Of a stretch of DNA of 64,000 nt, positions 39,537 through 49,293 are shown piece after piece (position 1 is the stretch's first letter; each line of letters starts with the position of its first letter). The notes beneath the pieces are model-generated. The model searched no databases, was not told the origin of the DNA, and saw only the letters and a program-made list of their open reading frames with translations. The DNA comes from JAIOSM01 sp023143455 (lineage in GTDB: Bacteria; Desulfobacterota; Desulfobacteria; Desulfobacterales; Desulfobacteraceae): positions 1-64,000 of the forward strand of contig DAOVTW010000015.1 in the NCBI GenBank assembly GCA_030632885.1, given 5' to 3'. The translations under genes and the position numbers were made by a program.

Positions 39537-42500
39537 TGAAGCCTCTATCATATATTTTAGGCATTGACATTGGATCTGTTTCTATATCTATTGTTAGGAT
39601 AGATTCCAATAAAAACATCCTTTCTACTTCCTATCTCTTCCACCATGGCAATATTGATTCAAGCCTTGAAAAAGCTTTAGAGAATATTGATTTAACTAAA
39701 ACAAATCATATTGCTATTACATCATCAAGCGCTTCATATATTAAAAGCGAGGCAAAATATGATCAGCTTGTGTCCGTTATAAGAGCCTGTAATCATTTAC
39801 ATGGTCATATCGGTTCTATTTTAAATGTCGGTGGAGAAAAATTCAATTTAAGCTATTTTGATAAAACTGGAAATTATTCCGGATCAAAACATAACACTTC
39901 CTGTGCAGCAGGTACTGGAAGCTTCCTTGACCAGCAGGCAATCAGGCTTGGCCTTGAATCATCACAACAACTCAGTCAAAAAGCATTATCGAATTTCTCT
40001 CAACTTCCAGACATTGCCACAAGATGTGCTGTTTTTGCCAAAACTGATCTAATTCATGCCCAACAGGAAGGTTATTCAATACCACAAATATGTGATGGTC
40101 TTTGTAAAGGCCTTGCAAAAAATATTTTTAATGCTTTGTTTTCAGGGACAAACATACGATATCCAGTGGTTTTCTGTGGAGGAGTTTCAAAAAATCTTAG
40201 TGTTAAAAAACATCTTGAAGAGCTTTTAAATGATGAACTTATTACAGATGAAAACTCTCATTTATATGGAGCTCTTGGTGCAGCACTATGCTTGATCGAT
40301 GAACTTCCTCAAAGACAACACCTGCAAAATAACAAAATAATATTTAATCTTTTTTCAGATCTTTTAAAAACAGATAAAAAGGAACACAAACTTTTCTACC
40401 CAGCCCTTTCTCTAACAATGTCAGAATATCCTGTGTTTGAGGCATATGAAAACTTTATATACGAGAATGTTGAGATAGACATTTATATCAATCCTTCGGA
40501 TTTGACTTCAAAAGAATGCTATTTAGGTATAGATGTGGGCTCTACAAGTACAAAAAGCGTTATTATGACAGCCACTCAAGAAGTTGTGGCAGGCTTTTAC
40601 ACCAGAACCGCTTCAAAACCTGTAGAAGCAATACTTTCCATCTTAAAAGCCCAGGATTATGTTATAAAAAAATATAATTATGATATTAACATTAAAGGGT
40701 GTGGCACAACAGGCTCAGGTAGAAAACTTGCCAGTAAAATTATTGGAGCAGATATTGCCCCTGACGAAATCACAGCCCATGCAAAGGCTGCTGTCAAGCT
40801 CAATCCAGATGTTGATACAATAATTGAAATTGGCGGTCAAGACGCAAAGTTCACAACTTTAAAATATGGAAATGTTACATCATCAACAATGAATGCTATT
40901 TGTGCAGCAGGGACGGGAAGTTTTATTGAAGAACAGGCAAATAAACTTGGATGCCCAATACTTGACTATTCAAAAAGAACAGAATCAGTTAAATCTCCTT
41001 TATCCAGTGACAGATGCACTGTATTTATGGAAAGAGATATGAACCACTTTTTAACTCTTGGTTACAGCACTGATCAAGTGCTTGCTTCTGCACTACACTC
41101 TGTAAGAGATAATTACTTATCAAAAGTAGCTTCTGAAGGTGAAATTGGAAATACTATTCTTTTTCAGGGAGCTACTGCAAAAAACAAAGCTCTTGTTGCA
41201 GCTTTTGAACAAAAACTTAATAAACAAATACATGTCTCAAAGTACTGCCATTTAACAGGCGCGCTTGGCATCTGCTTAATACTCTCTGAACAAAACGTTA
41301 AATCAAACTCGTTTAACGGGTTTGAACTTTATAAAACAAAGATTCCAATAAGCCAGGAAACGTGCCAATTATGTACTAATCACTGCAAAATCACTATTGC
41401 TGAAGTAAACAATCAAATTGAAGCTTTTGGATTTTTATGTGGAAGAGATTATAATACAAATAGTTATGTCCCAATGGAACAAGATTTTAATCTATTAAAA
41501 CAAAGAGAAAAAGTTTTAGAAAAAACTACTCTCAAAACAAATAATCATGACTTTTCAATTGGAATCCCCGCAGCACTTAATATGGTAGAGGATCTTAATT
41601 TCTGGAAGGATTTTTTTAATACTATGGGGATTAAAACTATTACCAGCGAAAATTTGAAAAACCCAGTAAGAATTGGCAAAAATATTGCCAGTGCAGAATT
41701 CTGCACCCCAATACTATCTTTCCATGGACATATTGCTCATCTTATGGGAAAAACAAATTTTGTATTCCTGCCACTCTATTTTGAAGAGCCAAGAGAGGAA
41801 AAAACAAAAAGGAGGCAATACTGCTATTATACTCAATTTGCTCCCTCTGTTATATCCAACCTTCCAAGTATTGATAAAAACAGGTTGATATCCCCCTTGG
41901 TAAAATATTTATATACAAATTTTTACACCAAACTTGAATTATACAAATCTTTAAAAAGCAAAATCCCCCAAGAAATATCATTTTTTGATATATCTTCTGC
42001 ATGGGACAAAGCTTTTGAGCTTAAAACTAAAAATAAAAAGAACCTTGAAGGAATTTATTCAAAACATAAGAATGATTCATCAAATCCGAATGTAGTTCTT
42101 GTGGGCAGACCATACACAATACTTTCAAAAAGTTTAAACGGTAAAATCCCTGATATTTTTGCGAATCTTAATGTTAAAGCATTTTATCAGGATATGCTCG
42201 ACTATGAGAATTACGATTTTTCTGATATTGATGGACTGCTTAAAGAAATCCACTGGTACCATGCTGCTGAAATATTAAAGGCAACATATATTGCAGCAAA
42301 CACTGACAACCTTTACCCTGTCTACATAACTTCATTTAATTGTTCTCCTGATTCCTTCTGTAAAGATTATTTTAAACAAATCATGGAAGCCTATAAAAAA
42401 CCATATCTTATCTTAGAACTTGATGAACATGATTCCAGTGTAGGTTATGAGACAAGAATTGAAGCTGCAATCACTTCCTTTAACAACCACAAAAAATATT

Positions 42501-43753
42501 CTTTTAATAAACAAATAATTGATTTTAAAGATATCAATCCTGAACTTTCACCTGATATTAAAAATAAAGATATATTCTTTCCAAACTGGGATGATATTAC
42601 TGGTAAATTCCTAGTTAGCATATTAAAGGCTGAAGGATACAACGCCTACTTAATGGAAGAGACTGAAGAAACGCTAAAAAAATGCCTTCAAACCAACACA
42701 GGACAGTGCATTCCCCTCAATGCAGTTGCAAGCAGTTTTATTCATACAGTTAAAAAATATAATATTGATCCTTCAAATTCCGTATTATGGGTAGGTAAAT
42801 CTGAAATTTCCTGTAACATTAAACTCTACCCACATCATATAAAACAAATACTAAAAAAAGAGAAGAATGGTTTTGAAAGTTCTGAAGTTTACACAGGAGA
42901 GCTTTCTTTCATAGACATTTCCATGAAAATCTGGCCTAATGCATATTTTGCCTATATGTTTGGAGGATTGCTAAGAAAAGTTGGATGCCAGCTCAGACCA
43001 TATGAAATACATAAAGGAGAAACTGATTTAGCCATTAAAAATGCTACATCAATTATTTCCAAGGCTTTTAGGAACAATACATCTAAAGATCAAGCTCTCA
43101 TGGAAGCCCTATCCCCATTCTCGAAAATTCAGATTAAAAAAGAGAAACGACCAAAAGTTTCAATATTTGGTGACTTATATATGAGAGATAACAATATAAT
43201 AAATCAGGATCTTATCAATTATATAGAAAAAAATGGTGGGGAGGTCGTCACAACTCCATATTCCAGATTTGTAAGAATGATAGCCTCTACATATTTTAAA
43301 AAATGGTTTAAAGAAGGAAGATACGTAGACCTTGTCTCAAATAAAACATTGTTTTTTGTAACCACTCAAATGGAAAAAAAGTTCTATAAATATTTTGCCC
43401 CATTATTAAATGAGAACGAAATAGACTATTCTGATTCTCCTGAAAATATTCTTGCGGAATATGATATGCGCATGGAACATACAGGAGAATCCATGGATAA
43501 TATTCTTAAAATTCATTATGTTTTAAAAGAACATCCGGATATTGCGCTTTTTGTTCAAGTCAGCCCTTCTTTTTGCTGTCCTTCCATGGTTACAGAAGCT
43601 ATGACAGAAAAAATTGAAAAGAACACGGGAGTACCGGTTGTAAGTATTACTTATGACCTTTCAGGAGGAAATAAAAATAACGTGATAATACCTTTTTTAA
43701 AATTTTCAAAAAAAGAAGCTGTTCAAAAAAACTTACTAAAAGATTGTCTATGA
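39536..43753 (+). CDS. Giant acyl-CoA dehydratase activase (double BcrAD/BadFG ATPase + DUF2229 + HgdB-like)
   Basis: A 1405-residue cytoplasmic protein. Two ASKHA-type ATPase modules are present: 1-260 (GIDIGSVSISIVRID, CAAGTGSFLDQQA, RCAVFAKTDLIHAQQEG) and about 325-590 (GIDVGSTSTKSVIMT, GGQDAKF, CAAGTGSFIEEQANKLG, RCTVFMERDMNH). The Cys residues bind the [4Fe-4S] cluster of 2-hydroxyacyl-CoA dehydratase activases. A DUF2229-type region (about 640-870) with CQLCTNHCK and a C-terminal HgdB-like part follow. These proteins use ATP to shoot low-potential electrons into radical dehydratases or benzoyl-CoA-type reductases; no dehydratase is adjacent, so the target is unknown. It overlaps the convergent membrane-protein gene by 31 bp. 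Confidence 0.9.
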   Translation: MKPLSYILGIDIGSVSISIVRIDSNKNILSTSYLFHHGNIDSSLEKALENIDLTKTNHIAITSSSASYIKSEAKYDQLVSVIRACNHLHGHIGSILNVGGEKFNLSYFDKTGNYSGSKHNTSCAAGTGSFLDQQAIRLGLESSQQLSQKALSNFSQLPDIATRCAVFAKTDLIHAQQEGYSIPQICDGLCKGLAKNIFNALFSGTNIRYPVVFCGGVSKNLSVKKHLEELLNDELITDENSHLYGALGAALCLIDELPQRQHLQNNKIIFNLFSDLLKTDKKEHKLFYPALSLTMSEYPVFEAYENFIYENVEIDIYINPSDLTSKECYLGIDVGSTSTKSVIMTATQEVVAGFYTRTASKPVEAILSILKAQDYVIKKYNYDINIKGCGTTGSGRKLASKIIGADIAPDEITAHAKAAVKLNPDVDTIIEIGGQDAKFTTLKYGNVTSSTMNAICAAGTGSFIEEQANKLGCPILDYSKRTESVKSPLSSDRCTVFMERDMNHFLTLGYSTDQVLASALHSVRDNYLSKVASEGEIGNTILFQGATAKNKALVAAFEQKLNKQIHVSKYCHLTGALGICLILSEQNVKSNSFNGFELYKTKIPISQETCQLCTNHCKITIAEVNNQIEAFGFLCGRDYNTNSYVPMEQDFNLLKQREKVLEKTTLKTNNHDFSIGIPAALNMVEDLNFWKDFFNTMGIKTITSENLKNPVRIGKNIASAEFCTPILSFHGHIAHLMGKTNFVFLPLYFEEPREEKTKRRQYCYYTQFAPSVISNLPSIDKNRLISPLVKYLYTNFYTKLELYKSLKSKIPQEISFFDISSAWDKAFELKTKNKKNLEGIYSKHKNDSSNPNVVLVGRPYTILSKSLNGKIPDIFANLNVKAFYQDMLDYENYDFSDIDGLLKEIHWYHAAEILKATYIAANTDNLYPVYITSFNCSPDSFCKDYFKQIMEAYKKPYLILELDEHDSSVGYETRIEAAITSFNNHKKYSFNKQIIDFKDINPELSPDIKNKDIFFPNWDDITGKFLVSILKAEGYNAYLMEETEETLKKCLQTNTGQCIPLNAVASSFIHTVKKYNIDPSNSVLWVGKSEISCNIKLYPHHIKQILKKEKNGFESSEVYTGELSFIDISMKIWPNAYFAYMFGGLLRKVGCQLRPYEIHKGETDLAIKNATSIISKAFRNNTSKDQALMEALSPFSKIQIKKEKRPKVSIFGDLYMRDNNIINQDLINYIEKNGGEVVTTPYSRFVRMIASTYFKKWFKEGRYVDLVSNKTLFFVTTQMEKKFYKYFAPLLNENEIDYSDSPENILAEYDMRMEHTGESMDNILKIHYVLKEHPDIALFVQVSPSFCCPSMVTEAMTEKIEKNTGVPVVSITYDLSGGNKNNVIIPFLKFSKKEAVQKNLLKDCL

Positions 43754-44568
43754 ATACTGAAAACATCTGACTGTCGAACTCCTGGTAAATATGCCTCAAT
43801 TTTAGGGTGTTCTTGAACAAATTGATTTTGGTACTCAGTCCTTTGTAAATTATATTTACTAAATTTCTCAGCTGCCCTTCGGTATTGCAAATAATATGCA
43901 TCGTAATTTCTAAGGGCTTTTGGGTTTTCCAGTTCAGAAATTTTATAAAAATTTTTGTAGGAAAACAATAAGAGGTCTTCAAATGCACTAAGATATTCTT
44001 CAAAACTATCAAGATGCCGACGTATTACATCGCTTTTATAATATTCTTCAATTAGAAAAACCCATTGAACATTTTTTTTATTATAATAGCTTCTGTAATT
44101 GCCAATATAATTTATAAGTTTTGATACCGTGGCTTTGTTCGCACCACCTGCCAGCCTGACTGTTCCGATGTACTCTGCAGTCTCATCAATCTTCTCAAGG
44201 CCTGAGAGTATTCTGCTCATTTCTTCAAGTTCAATAATTGCATAATCAAATTTTTCTGTTGTTTCCTGAAGTTCATCTGCAATTCTCAGTGCCTGTCTTA
44301 TAACAGGTGGTTGATCAGAATATTTCATTTTTTCTTTTTTAAAAGTATACAATGTAACTTCACTTGCAACTACAACAGAAAAACTCGCAAGGAATATCAT
44401 TATCCAGGTAAGGCCTTCCTCTTTTTTTGTTCTGAAAATATAATAGGGTGCTGTAACTGGAGCAAAAAAAACAATCAAAGCCCACAATTTTGACTTTTTT
44501 TTCTCAGTAAACTCAACAAACAATATAAGAGAGAGCAAAAAAACGTATGGAAAATATAAAAAAAACAA
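43723..44568 (-). CDS. Predicted membrane protein, unknown function
   Basis: A 281-residue protein with about three hydrophobic segments near the N-terminus (2-20, 27-46, 54-74) and a long helical, charged C-terminal domain (TTEKFDYAIIELEEMSRILSGLEKIDETAEY...). The topology suggests a membrane anchor with a soluble helical domain. No motif identifies a function. It follows comEC by 2 bp on the same strand, so the two are cotranscribed, and its 3' end overlaps the activase gene by 31 bp. Confidence 0.72.
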   Translation of the reverse strand: MFFLYFPYVFLLSLILFVEFTEKKKSKLWALIVFFAPVTAPYYIFRTKKEEGLTWIMIFLASFSVVVASEVTLYTFKKEKMKYSDQPPVIRQALRIADELQETTEKFDYAIIELEEMSRILSGLEKIDETAEYIGTVRLAGGANKATVSKLINYIGNYRSYYNKKNVQWVFLIEEYYKSDVIRRHLDSFEEYLSAFEDLLLFSYKNFYKISELENPKALRNYDAYYLQYRRAAEKFSKYNLQRTEYQNQFVQEHPKIEAYLPGVRQSDVFSIHRQSFSKFF

Positions 44569-44570
44569 TT

Positions 44571-47069
44571 TCAGTCTCCTTTAAAGGTAACAATATTATA
44601 ATATTTGCCATTTGAAACAACTTTAACAGCACCATGTAAATCTGTTCTATAATAATTAATATCTTTTGTATTGTATCTGGCAATGACATCATTATTAGGA
44701 AAATTATATTGATTATGCCATCCACATGATATTATTATACTCTCAGGTTTTACTTTATCAAGGAAAAAAGATGAACTTGATGTTGAGCTCCCATGATGAG
44801 GAGCAATCAAAATATCAGCTTTTAGTTCATCACCAAGCGTCAATGCAAGTTTTTTTTCAGTTCTTTCCATAATATCGCCAGGAAAAAGAATTATAAAATT
44901 TTTATGTTTAACCTTAAAAACAAGCGAATTATTATTATAATCATTTTTTCCAAATTTATCTATAAATTTATTATCCGAGAGCGGATGTAAAAAAGAGATC
45001 ATTAACTTACCCAATTTGATTTGGGGGTAAATGTTTGGTTCGATTTCTTTTTTCCCATCTAATGAAAAGGATAGAGAAGGCTCTATTGGAAACTCAACAA
45101 TTGGTACATTCTTTTCTAAACAGGTTTCTATAAGGTCAACATAACTTCTTTTTTTTCTTGTGTCAGAATTTTTTATTAATTTTTTTACATTAAAGTTCTC
45201 AATTATATAGACAAGACCATTCATATGATCTTTTTCAGGGTGAGTTAAAATGACAGCGTCAAGTGTTGCAATCTTTTTGTTCCATAAAAAGGGGGCTACA
45301 ATATGTCTACCTGTGTCAAATGTGGAGCTATATGAAAACCCTCCACCATCAACAAGTATATTCGTGCCTTTTGGTCCTTCAACTAAAGAGCTGCTTCCTT
45401 GTCCCACATCCAAAATAGTAATTTGCAAGTTTTCATTGAAAAATCTTTGTTCCAATACAAACCCTGTATAGCAAACAAACAGAAAAATTGAAAAACCCAC
45501 AATATAAACACTTTTTTTATTTTTCTTTAATAAACAAAGAAAAAGCCCAAACATAAATGCATAATAGCAGATAATTTCAAAGACGTGGGGTGTTGTACAC
45601 CTTGCCCAAGTATAAGAAAGTGAAGAAAGGTATTCAACAAAAGATATTGAAAAGGATAAAACAGGGATTGATAGTTTAATCAAAAGGAAAGCAATTGGTT
45701 CAGAAAATGAAAAAACAAAGAGTGCTGTCAAACCAAGAGGAACAACAATAAAACCGATAAGTGGGATTATTACAAGATTTGTAAAAAGTTGTACAAGCGA
45801 AACAATATTAAAATAATGCATAACTAGGGGCATTGTTCCAAGACCAGCCGAGAATGAAACCACAATAAACATACTAAGCCTAGATATAAAATTCTTGTTT
45901 TTAAAAAACGATATATCCCTTGTTATATATATGCCTAAAATAATAAAAAAAACTGCTGAAAATGATAACTGAAAAGAAATAGCAAAAAGAGCAGATGGGT
46001 TAATAACAAGTATAATTATCCCTGCTGCTGCAAGGGAATTCAAGACATCTTTTTCTCTTTCAATAACAAAAGAAAGCATGTAAATGGTTATCATTATGAA
46101 AGCTCTTTTGGTTGATGGAGAAAAACCTGACAAAACCGCATAAGAGATCAAAGGGATTAAAGTTGCTAAGGCTGCAAATTTTACTGAAAGTCCTCTTATT
46201 ACTAATGATTTCACACATGAAAAAAAATTATTAAAGACAAAAAAGAACATTGTAGTCACTATTGAAAGGTGAAGCCCTGAAATCGCTAAAATATGACTGG
46301 CTCCTGATTTTGAAAAATCATCTCTTAGTTTATCCGGGATATAATCTTTTACCCCTGTTGTTAAAGCACACAATATTGAGAAAGCTTTGTCATTATCAGT
46401 TGAATTTTTTATAAATTCTGAAAAATTTTCCCTTAGCTGGTTTATTTCTCTTATAACCTTTATAGATAAGCTTTGGTCTTTTCCTCTTTCATAGGTTTTA
46501 ATCTTTTTACCATTTGTATAAGAAACACCCGCAATATCACTAAAAGAGAGATGTTTAACATAGTCAAACCCCCCTGGGTTTAAAAAATTCCTTGGTTTTT
46601 TAATGGACCCTTTAAAACTTATCAGATCCCCATATTCTAATTTAGGGGTTCCACGATAGCTGTATAATATTATTCTTCCAGTAACATTTTCATCCTTATT
46701 ATTTTGTTTTCCTTTTATTTTTGAAATTTTTAAGACAAATTTTGTTCTAATATCTTTCAGGGTGGGTTTTGAATCAACTCTACCAAAAATATGAAGATCT
46801 TTTTTATCAAAATATCTCGAGATCTGTTTTGCTTCATAGCTCAAAGGTAAGTGTGGTATTATGGAAACAAAACCTAAAAAAAAAATAAAGAGAAAAAAAG
46901 AATACCTAAGGTTGATTTTCTTCTTGTAATAAAGGAGTAAAACAAAAATGAAAATCAATGATGAAAAAATAAAATATGAACTGGTGATATTCCCAACTAT
47001 TATTCCTGAAGCAAATAATAATGTCGGGATAGCTAATGGAGGATTGAGTGTGATTTCTCGTTTTTTCAC
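44571..47069 (-). CDS. comEC: ComEC/Rec2-type DNA-uptake channel
   Basis: An 832-residue membrane protein. The order is an N-terminal OB-like region (DUF4131), the Competence domain (SGASHILAISGLHLSIVTTMFFF and many membrane segments), and a C-terminal metallo-beta-lactamase domain (ITILDVGQGSSSLVEGP, VDGGG, ILTHPEKDHMNG, ILIAPHHGSSTS). ComEC forms the inner-membrane channel for single-stranded DNA in natural transformation and may degrade the other strand. The metal-ligand motif HPEKDH is in place. No other competence gene is adjacent, although the PilB-like ATPase is 3.5 kb away. Confidence 0.93.
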   Translation of the reverse strand: MKKREITLNPPLAIPTLLFASGIIVGNITSSYFIFSSLIFIFVLLLYYKKKINLRYSFFLFIFFLGFVSIIPHLPLSYEAKQISRYFDKKDLHIFGRVDSKPTLKDIRTKFVLKISKIKGKQNNKDENVTGRIILYSYRGTPKLEYGDLISFKGSIKKPRNFLNPGGFDYVKHLSFSDIAGVSYTNGKKIKTYERGKDQSLSIKVIREINQLRENFSEFIKNSTDNDKAFSILCALTTGVKDYIPDKLRDDFSKSGASHILAISGLHLSIVTTMFFFVFNNFFSCVKSLVIRGLSVKFAALATLIPLISYAVLSGFSPSTKRAFIMITIYMLSFVIEREKDVLNSLAAAGIIILVINPSALFAISFQLSFSAVFFIILGIYITRDISFFKNKNFISRLSMFIVVSFSAGLGTMPLVMHYFNIVSLVQLFTNLVIIPLIGFIVVPLGLTALFVFSFSEPIAFLLIKLSIPVLSFSISFVEYLSSLSYTWARCTTPHVFEIICYYAFMFGLFLCLLKKNKKSVYIVGFSIFLFVCYTGFVLEQRFFNENLQITILDVGQGSSSLVEGPKGTNILVDGGGFSYSSTFDTGRHIVAPFLWNKKIATLDAVILTHPEKDHMNGLVYIIENFNVKKLIKNSDTRKKRSYVDLIETCLEKNVPIVEFPIEPSLSFSLDGKKEIEPNIYPQIKLGKLMISFLHPLSDNKFIDKFGKNDYNNNSLVFKVKHKNFIILFPGDIMERTEKKLALTLGDELKADILIAPHHGSSTSSSSFFLDKVKPESIIISCGWHNQYNFPNNDVIARYNTKDINYYRTDLHGAVKVVSNGKYYNIVTFKGD

Positions 47070-47102
47070 AAACCCTTATGATTATTTAGATGATTACATA
47101 TT

Positions 47103-48362
47103 TCAGTTATCACGTATCCGTCTGATATTTGCACCAATTTGAGAAAACTTCTTTTCAATAGAATCATAGCCTCTATCCATATGGTAAACCCGACTTATTG
47201 AAGTTGTCCCTTGAGCTATTAAACCTGCAATTATCAAAGAAGCACTCGCTCTTAAGTCAGATGCCATAACTTGTGCGCCCTGAAGTTTTTTAACTCCTCT
47301 CACTCTTGCATAATTGCCATCAGAAATTGATATATCCGCACCCATGCGTAAAAGTTCATTGGCATGGGAGAATCTATTTTCAAATATTGTTTCATGAATC
47401 ATACTGCTATTATCAGCAATTGTCATTAATGCCATAAACTGCGCCTGCATGTCTGTAGGGAAACCAGGATATGGGAGAGTCTTAATATCCACACTTTTGA
47501 TCTTTTCAACTCCTTTTACCCGTATAGAATTATCACTGACATCCACAATGGTACCTGTTTCCCTCAATTTACTGATAATACCGCCAATGTGTTCAGGGTT
47601 ACATCCTTTGATCACGACATCACCACGAGTTGCAGCAGCAGCAACCATGTAAGTGCCTGCCTCAATTCTATCAGGAATAACATAAATTTCTGCAGGACGT
47701 AGTGATTTTACACCATTAATATGAATAATTGCTGTGCCAGCACCGTGAATATCTGCACCCATGGTGTTAAGTGCTTCAGCCAAAGCTAAAATTTCAGGTT
47801 CTCTGGCCGCATTTCTTAAAACAGTTCTCCCTTCTGCAAGGGTAGCAGCCATCATAATATTTTCCGTCCCGGTCACTGTGGGAGTATCAAAATAAATTTC
47901 ACTGCCAATCAATTGTTCAGCTTTTGCTTCTATATAACCATGTTCAATCTTTATCGTGGCACCAAGAGCTCTCAAGGCTTTAAGATGCATATCAACGGGT
48001 CTTGCTCCGATGGCACACCCGCCTGGTAAAGAAACTCTTGCATGTCCAAATCTTGATACCAATGGACCTAACACAAGAATGGACGCTCGCATTTTCCTTA
48101 CAAGGTCATAATCTGCCTGGGTGTTATTGATAGTTGATCCATCAATCATAACATGGTTATTAGTTAACTCGCATTTAGCACCAAGATTTTGAAGGAGGAG
48201 TAAGATACTTTTAACATCCATGAGAATGGGAACATTTGTAATAGAAGTTTTCCCGTCAACTAAAATAGTAGAAGCGATAAAAGGAAGGGCTGCGTTTTTA
48301 GCACCGCTTATTAAGACTTCGCCTTCAAGCTTATTTCCACCTTGTATTTCAATTTTATCCAT
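47103..48362 (-). CDS. murA: UDP-N-acetylglucosamine 1-carboxyvinyltransferase
   Basis: First committed enzyme of peptidoglycan synthesis: adds enolpyruvate from PEP to UDP-GlcNAc. The ATG at 48362 gives 419 residues, exactly the E. coli length, starting MDKIEIQGGNKLEGEVLISGAKNAA. A longer open frame upstream is only the translated tRNA gene. The catalytic Cys is C116 in GGCAIGARPVD; KNAALP and PDRIEAGTY are also present. The Cys form (not Asp) is normally sensitive to fosfomycin. The gene lies 30 bp downstream of a strong terminator behind tRNA-Leu. Confidence 0.96.
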   Translation of the reverse strand: MDKIEIQGGNKLEGEVLISGAKNAALPFIASTILVDGKTSITNVPILMDVKSILLLLQNLGAKCELTNNHVMIDGSTINNTQADYDLVRKMRASILVLGPLVSRFGHARVSLPGGCAIGARPVDMHLKALRALGATIKIEHGYIEAKAEQLIGSEIYFDTPTVTGTENIMMAATLAEGRTVLRNAAREPEILALAEALNTMGADIHGAGTAIIHINGVKSLRPAEIYVIPDRIEAGTYMVAAAATRGDVVIKGCNPEHIGGIISKLRETGTIVDVSDNSIRVKGVEKIKSVDIKTLPYPGFPTDMQAQFMALMTIADNSSMIHETIFENRFSHANELLRMGADISISDGNYARVRGVKKLQGAQVMASDLRASASLIIAGLIAQGTTSISRVYHMDRGYDSIEKKFSQIGANIRRIRDN

Positions 48363-48391
48363 AATACTCTTTTGCTGTAAAATGAAAAAGT

Positions 48392-48430
48392 TTAAAAAGG
48401 ATTTTAAACAATACTTAAAATCCTTTTTAA
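48392..48430 (-). terminator. Terminator between tRNA-Leu and murA
   Basis: TTAAAAAGGATTTTAA pairs perfectly with TTAAAATCCTTTTTAA over 16 bp around a 7-nt loop. On the minus strand the distal arm carries CCTTTTT. It can serve in both directions, and suggests murA needs readthrough or its own promoter. Confidence 0.82.
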
Positions 48431-48436
48431 TATCTG

Positions 48437-48524
48437 TGGTACCTGGGACGAGAATTGAACTCGTACAGAGATTACCTCCGAGGGATTTTAAGTCCCTTGC
48501 GTCTACCAGTTCCGCCACCCAGGC
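48437..48524 (-). tRNA. tRNA-Leu (anticodon UAA)
   Basis: An 88-nt class II tRNA read from the minus strand. The acceptor arms are GCCTGGG and CCCAGGT, the discriminator is A and CCA is encoded. The anticodon stem AGGGA/TCCCT holds a CTTAAAA loop, giving anticodon TAA. A long variable arm and GTTCAATTC T-loop follow. All arms pair. Confidence 0.97.
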
Positions 48525-48586
48525 ATAAGACTAAACATAAGACTTGGCATAAGCCAAGTATAAGCTAACTACAAGATAGTTTTAAT

Positions 48587-48615
48587 ATAATATCTTTGCC
48601 TTTTTTGCAAGTCAA
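48587..48615 (-). promoter_or_regulatory. Promoter of tRNA-Leu
   Basis: On the minus strand TTGACT (48615-48610), a 17-bp spacer and TATTAT (48592-48587). The tRNA 5' end is about 60 bp downstream; the leader includes a 7-bp hairpin ACTTGGC-ATAA-GCCAAGT at 48542-48559. Confidence 0.7.
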
Positions 48616-48685
48616 TTTTAACATATATAATGTAAATTTTTCCACAAGATTGTTATATTCATTAAATTTTGGTAAAAACTCTTAT

Positions 48686-49276
48686 ATGAAAAGTATAAAT
48701 AAAACAAAATTGATTCTTGCTTCACAATCTCCAAGAAGAAAAGAGCTGCTTGAGCAAGCTTGTATCAATTTTGATATTAAACCTTCAAGTGTTGATGAAA
48801 CCAGCATAAAAGAGAATGATCCAGAGAAACTTGTCAAAACTCTCTCTTACCTTAAAGCAATGGATATTGCACAAAATCACTCAGCTGCATGGGTTCTTGG
48901 TGCTGATACCATTGTTTGCTTAAATAAATTAATACTTGAAAAACCTGAGTCAAAAACCCATGCTGTACAAATGCTTAAAACACTCAGCAACAGAGCACAT
49001 ACTGTCTATACAGGTTTCACTCTTTGTTGTGGAAAAAAAAATAAGACTATTACTGACATTGTAAAAACAAATGTTTTTTTTAAAAAACTCTCAGATAAAG
49101 AGATAGAATGGTATGTGAACACTAATGAATATTTTGATAAAGCAGGGGCATATGCTATTCAGGGTAAAGGTGCTTTTTTTATTAAAAAAATCCAAGGTTC
49201 ATATACAAATGTTGTTGGCCTCCCACTTTGTGAAGTCATAGAGTATCTCATTTCAGAAAATGTTGTTGAATTTTAA
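48686..49276 (+). CDS. maf: Maf-family nucleoside triphosphate pyrophosphatase
   Basis: A 196-residue house-cleaning enzyme that hydrolyses noncanonical or dTTP/UTP nucleotides to monophosphates. The ATG at 48686 puts the family N-terminus TKLILASQSPRRKELLEQA at the right place; the upstream TTG at 48596 would add 30 unlike residues. Motifs are SQSPRR, SVDE, VLGADTIV, KPESKTHAVQMLKTLSNRAHTVYTG and GAYAIQGKGAFFIKKIQGSYTNVVGLP, the last typical of the YhdE branch (dTTP/UTP). It starts a three-gene run maf-yggS-queH. Confidence 0.93.
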   Translation: MKSINKTKLILASQSPRRKELLEQACINFDIKPSSVDETSIKENDPEKLVKTLSYLKAMDIAQNHSAAWVLGADTIVCLNKLILEKPESKTHAVQMLKTLSNRAHTVYTGFTLCCGKKNKTITDIVKTNVFFKKLSDKEIEWYVNTNEYFDKAGAYAIQGKGAFFIKKIQGSYTNVVGLPLCEVIEYLISENVVEF

Positions 49277-49293
49277 AAACAGGACAAAACCTA

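Noticed and set aside
48363..48518. N-terminal extension of murA to 48518
   Set aside because: That part is the translated tRNA-Leu gene and a terminator; the 48362 start gives the exact family length.
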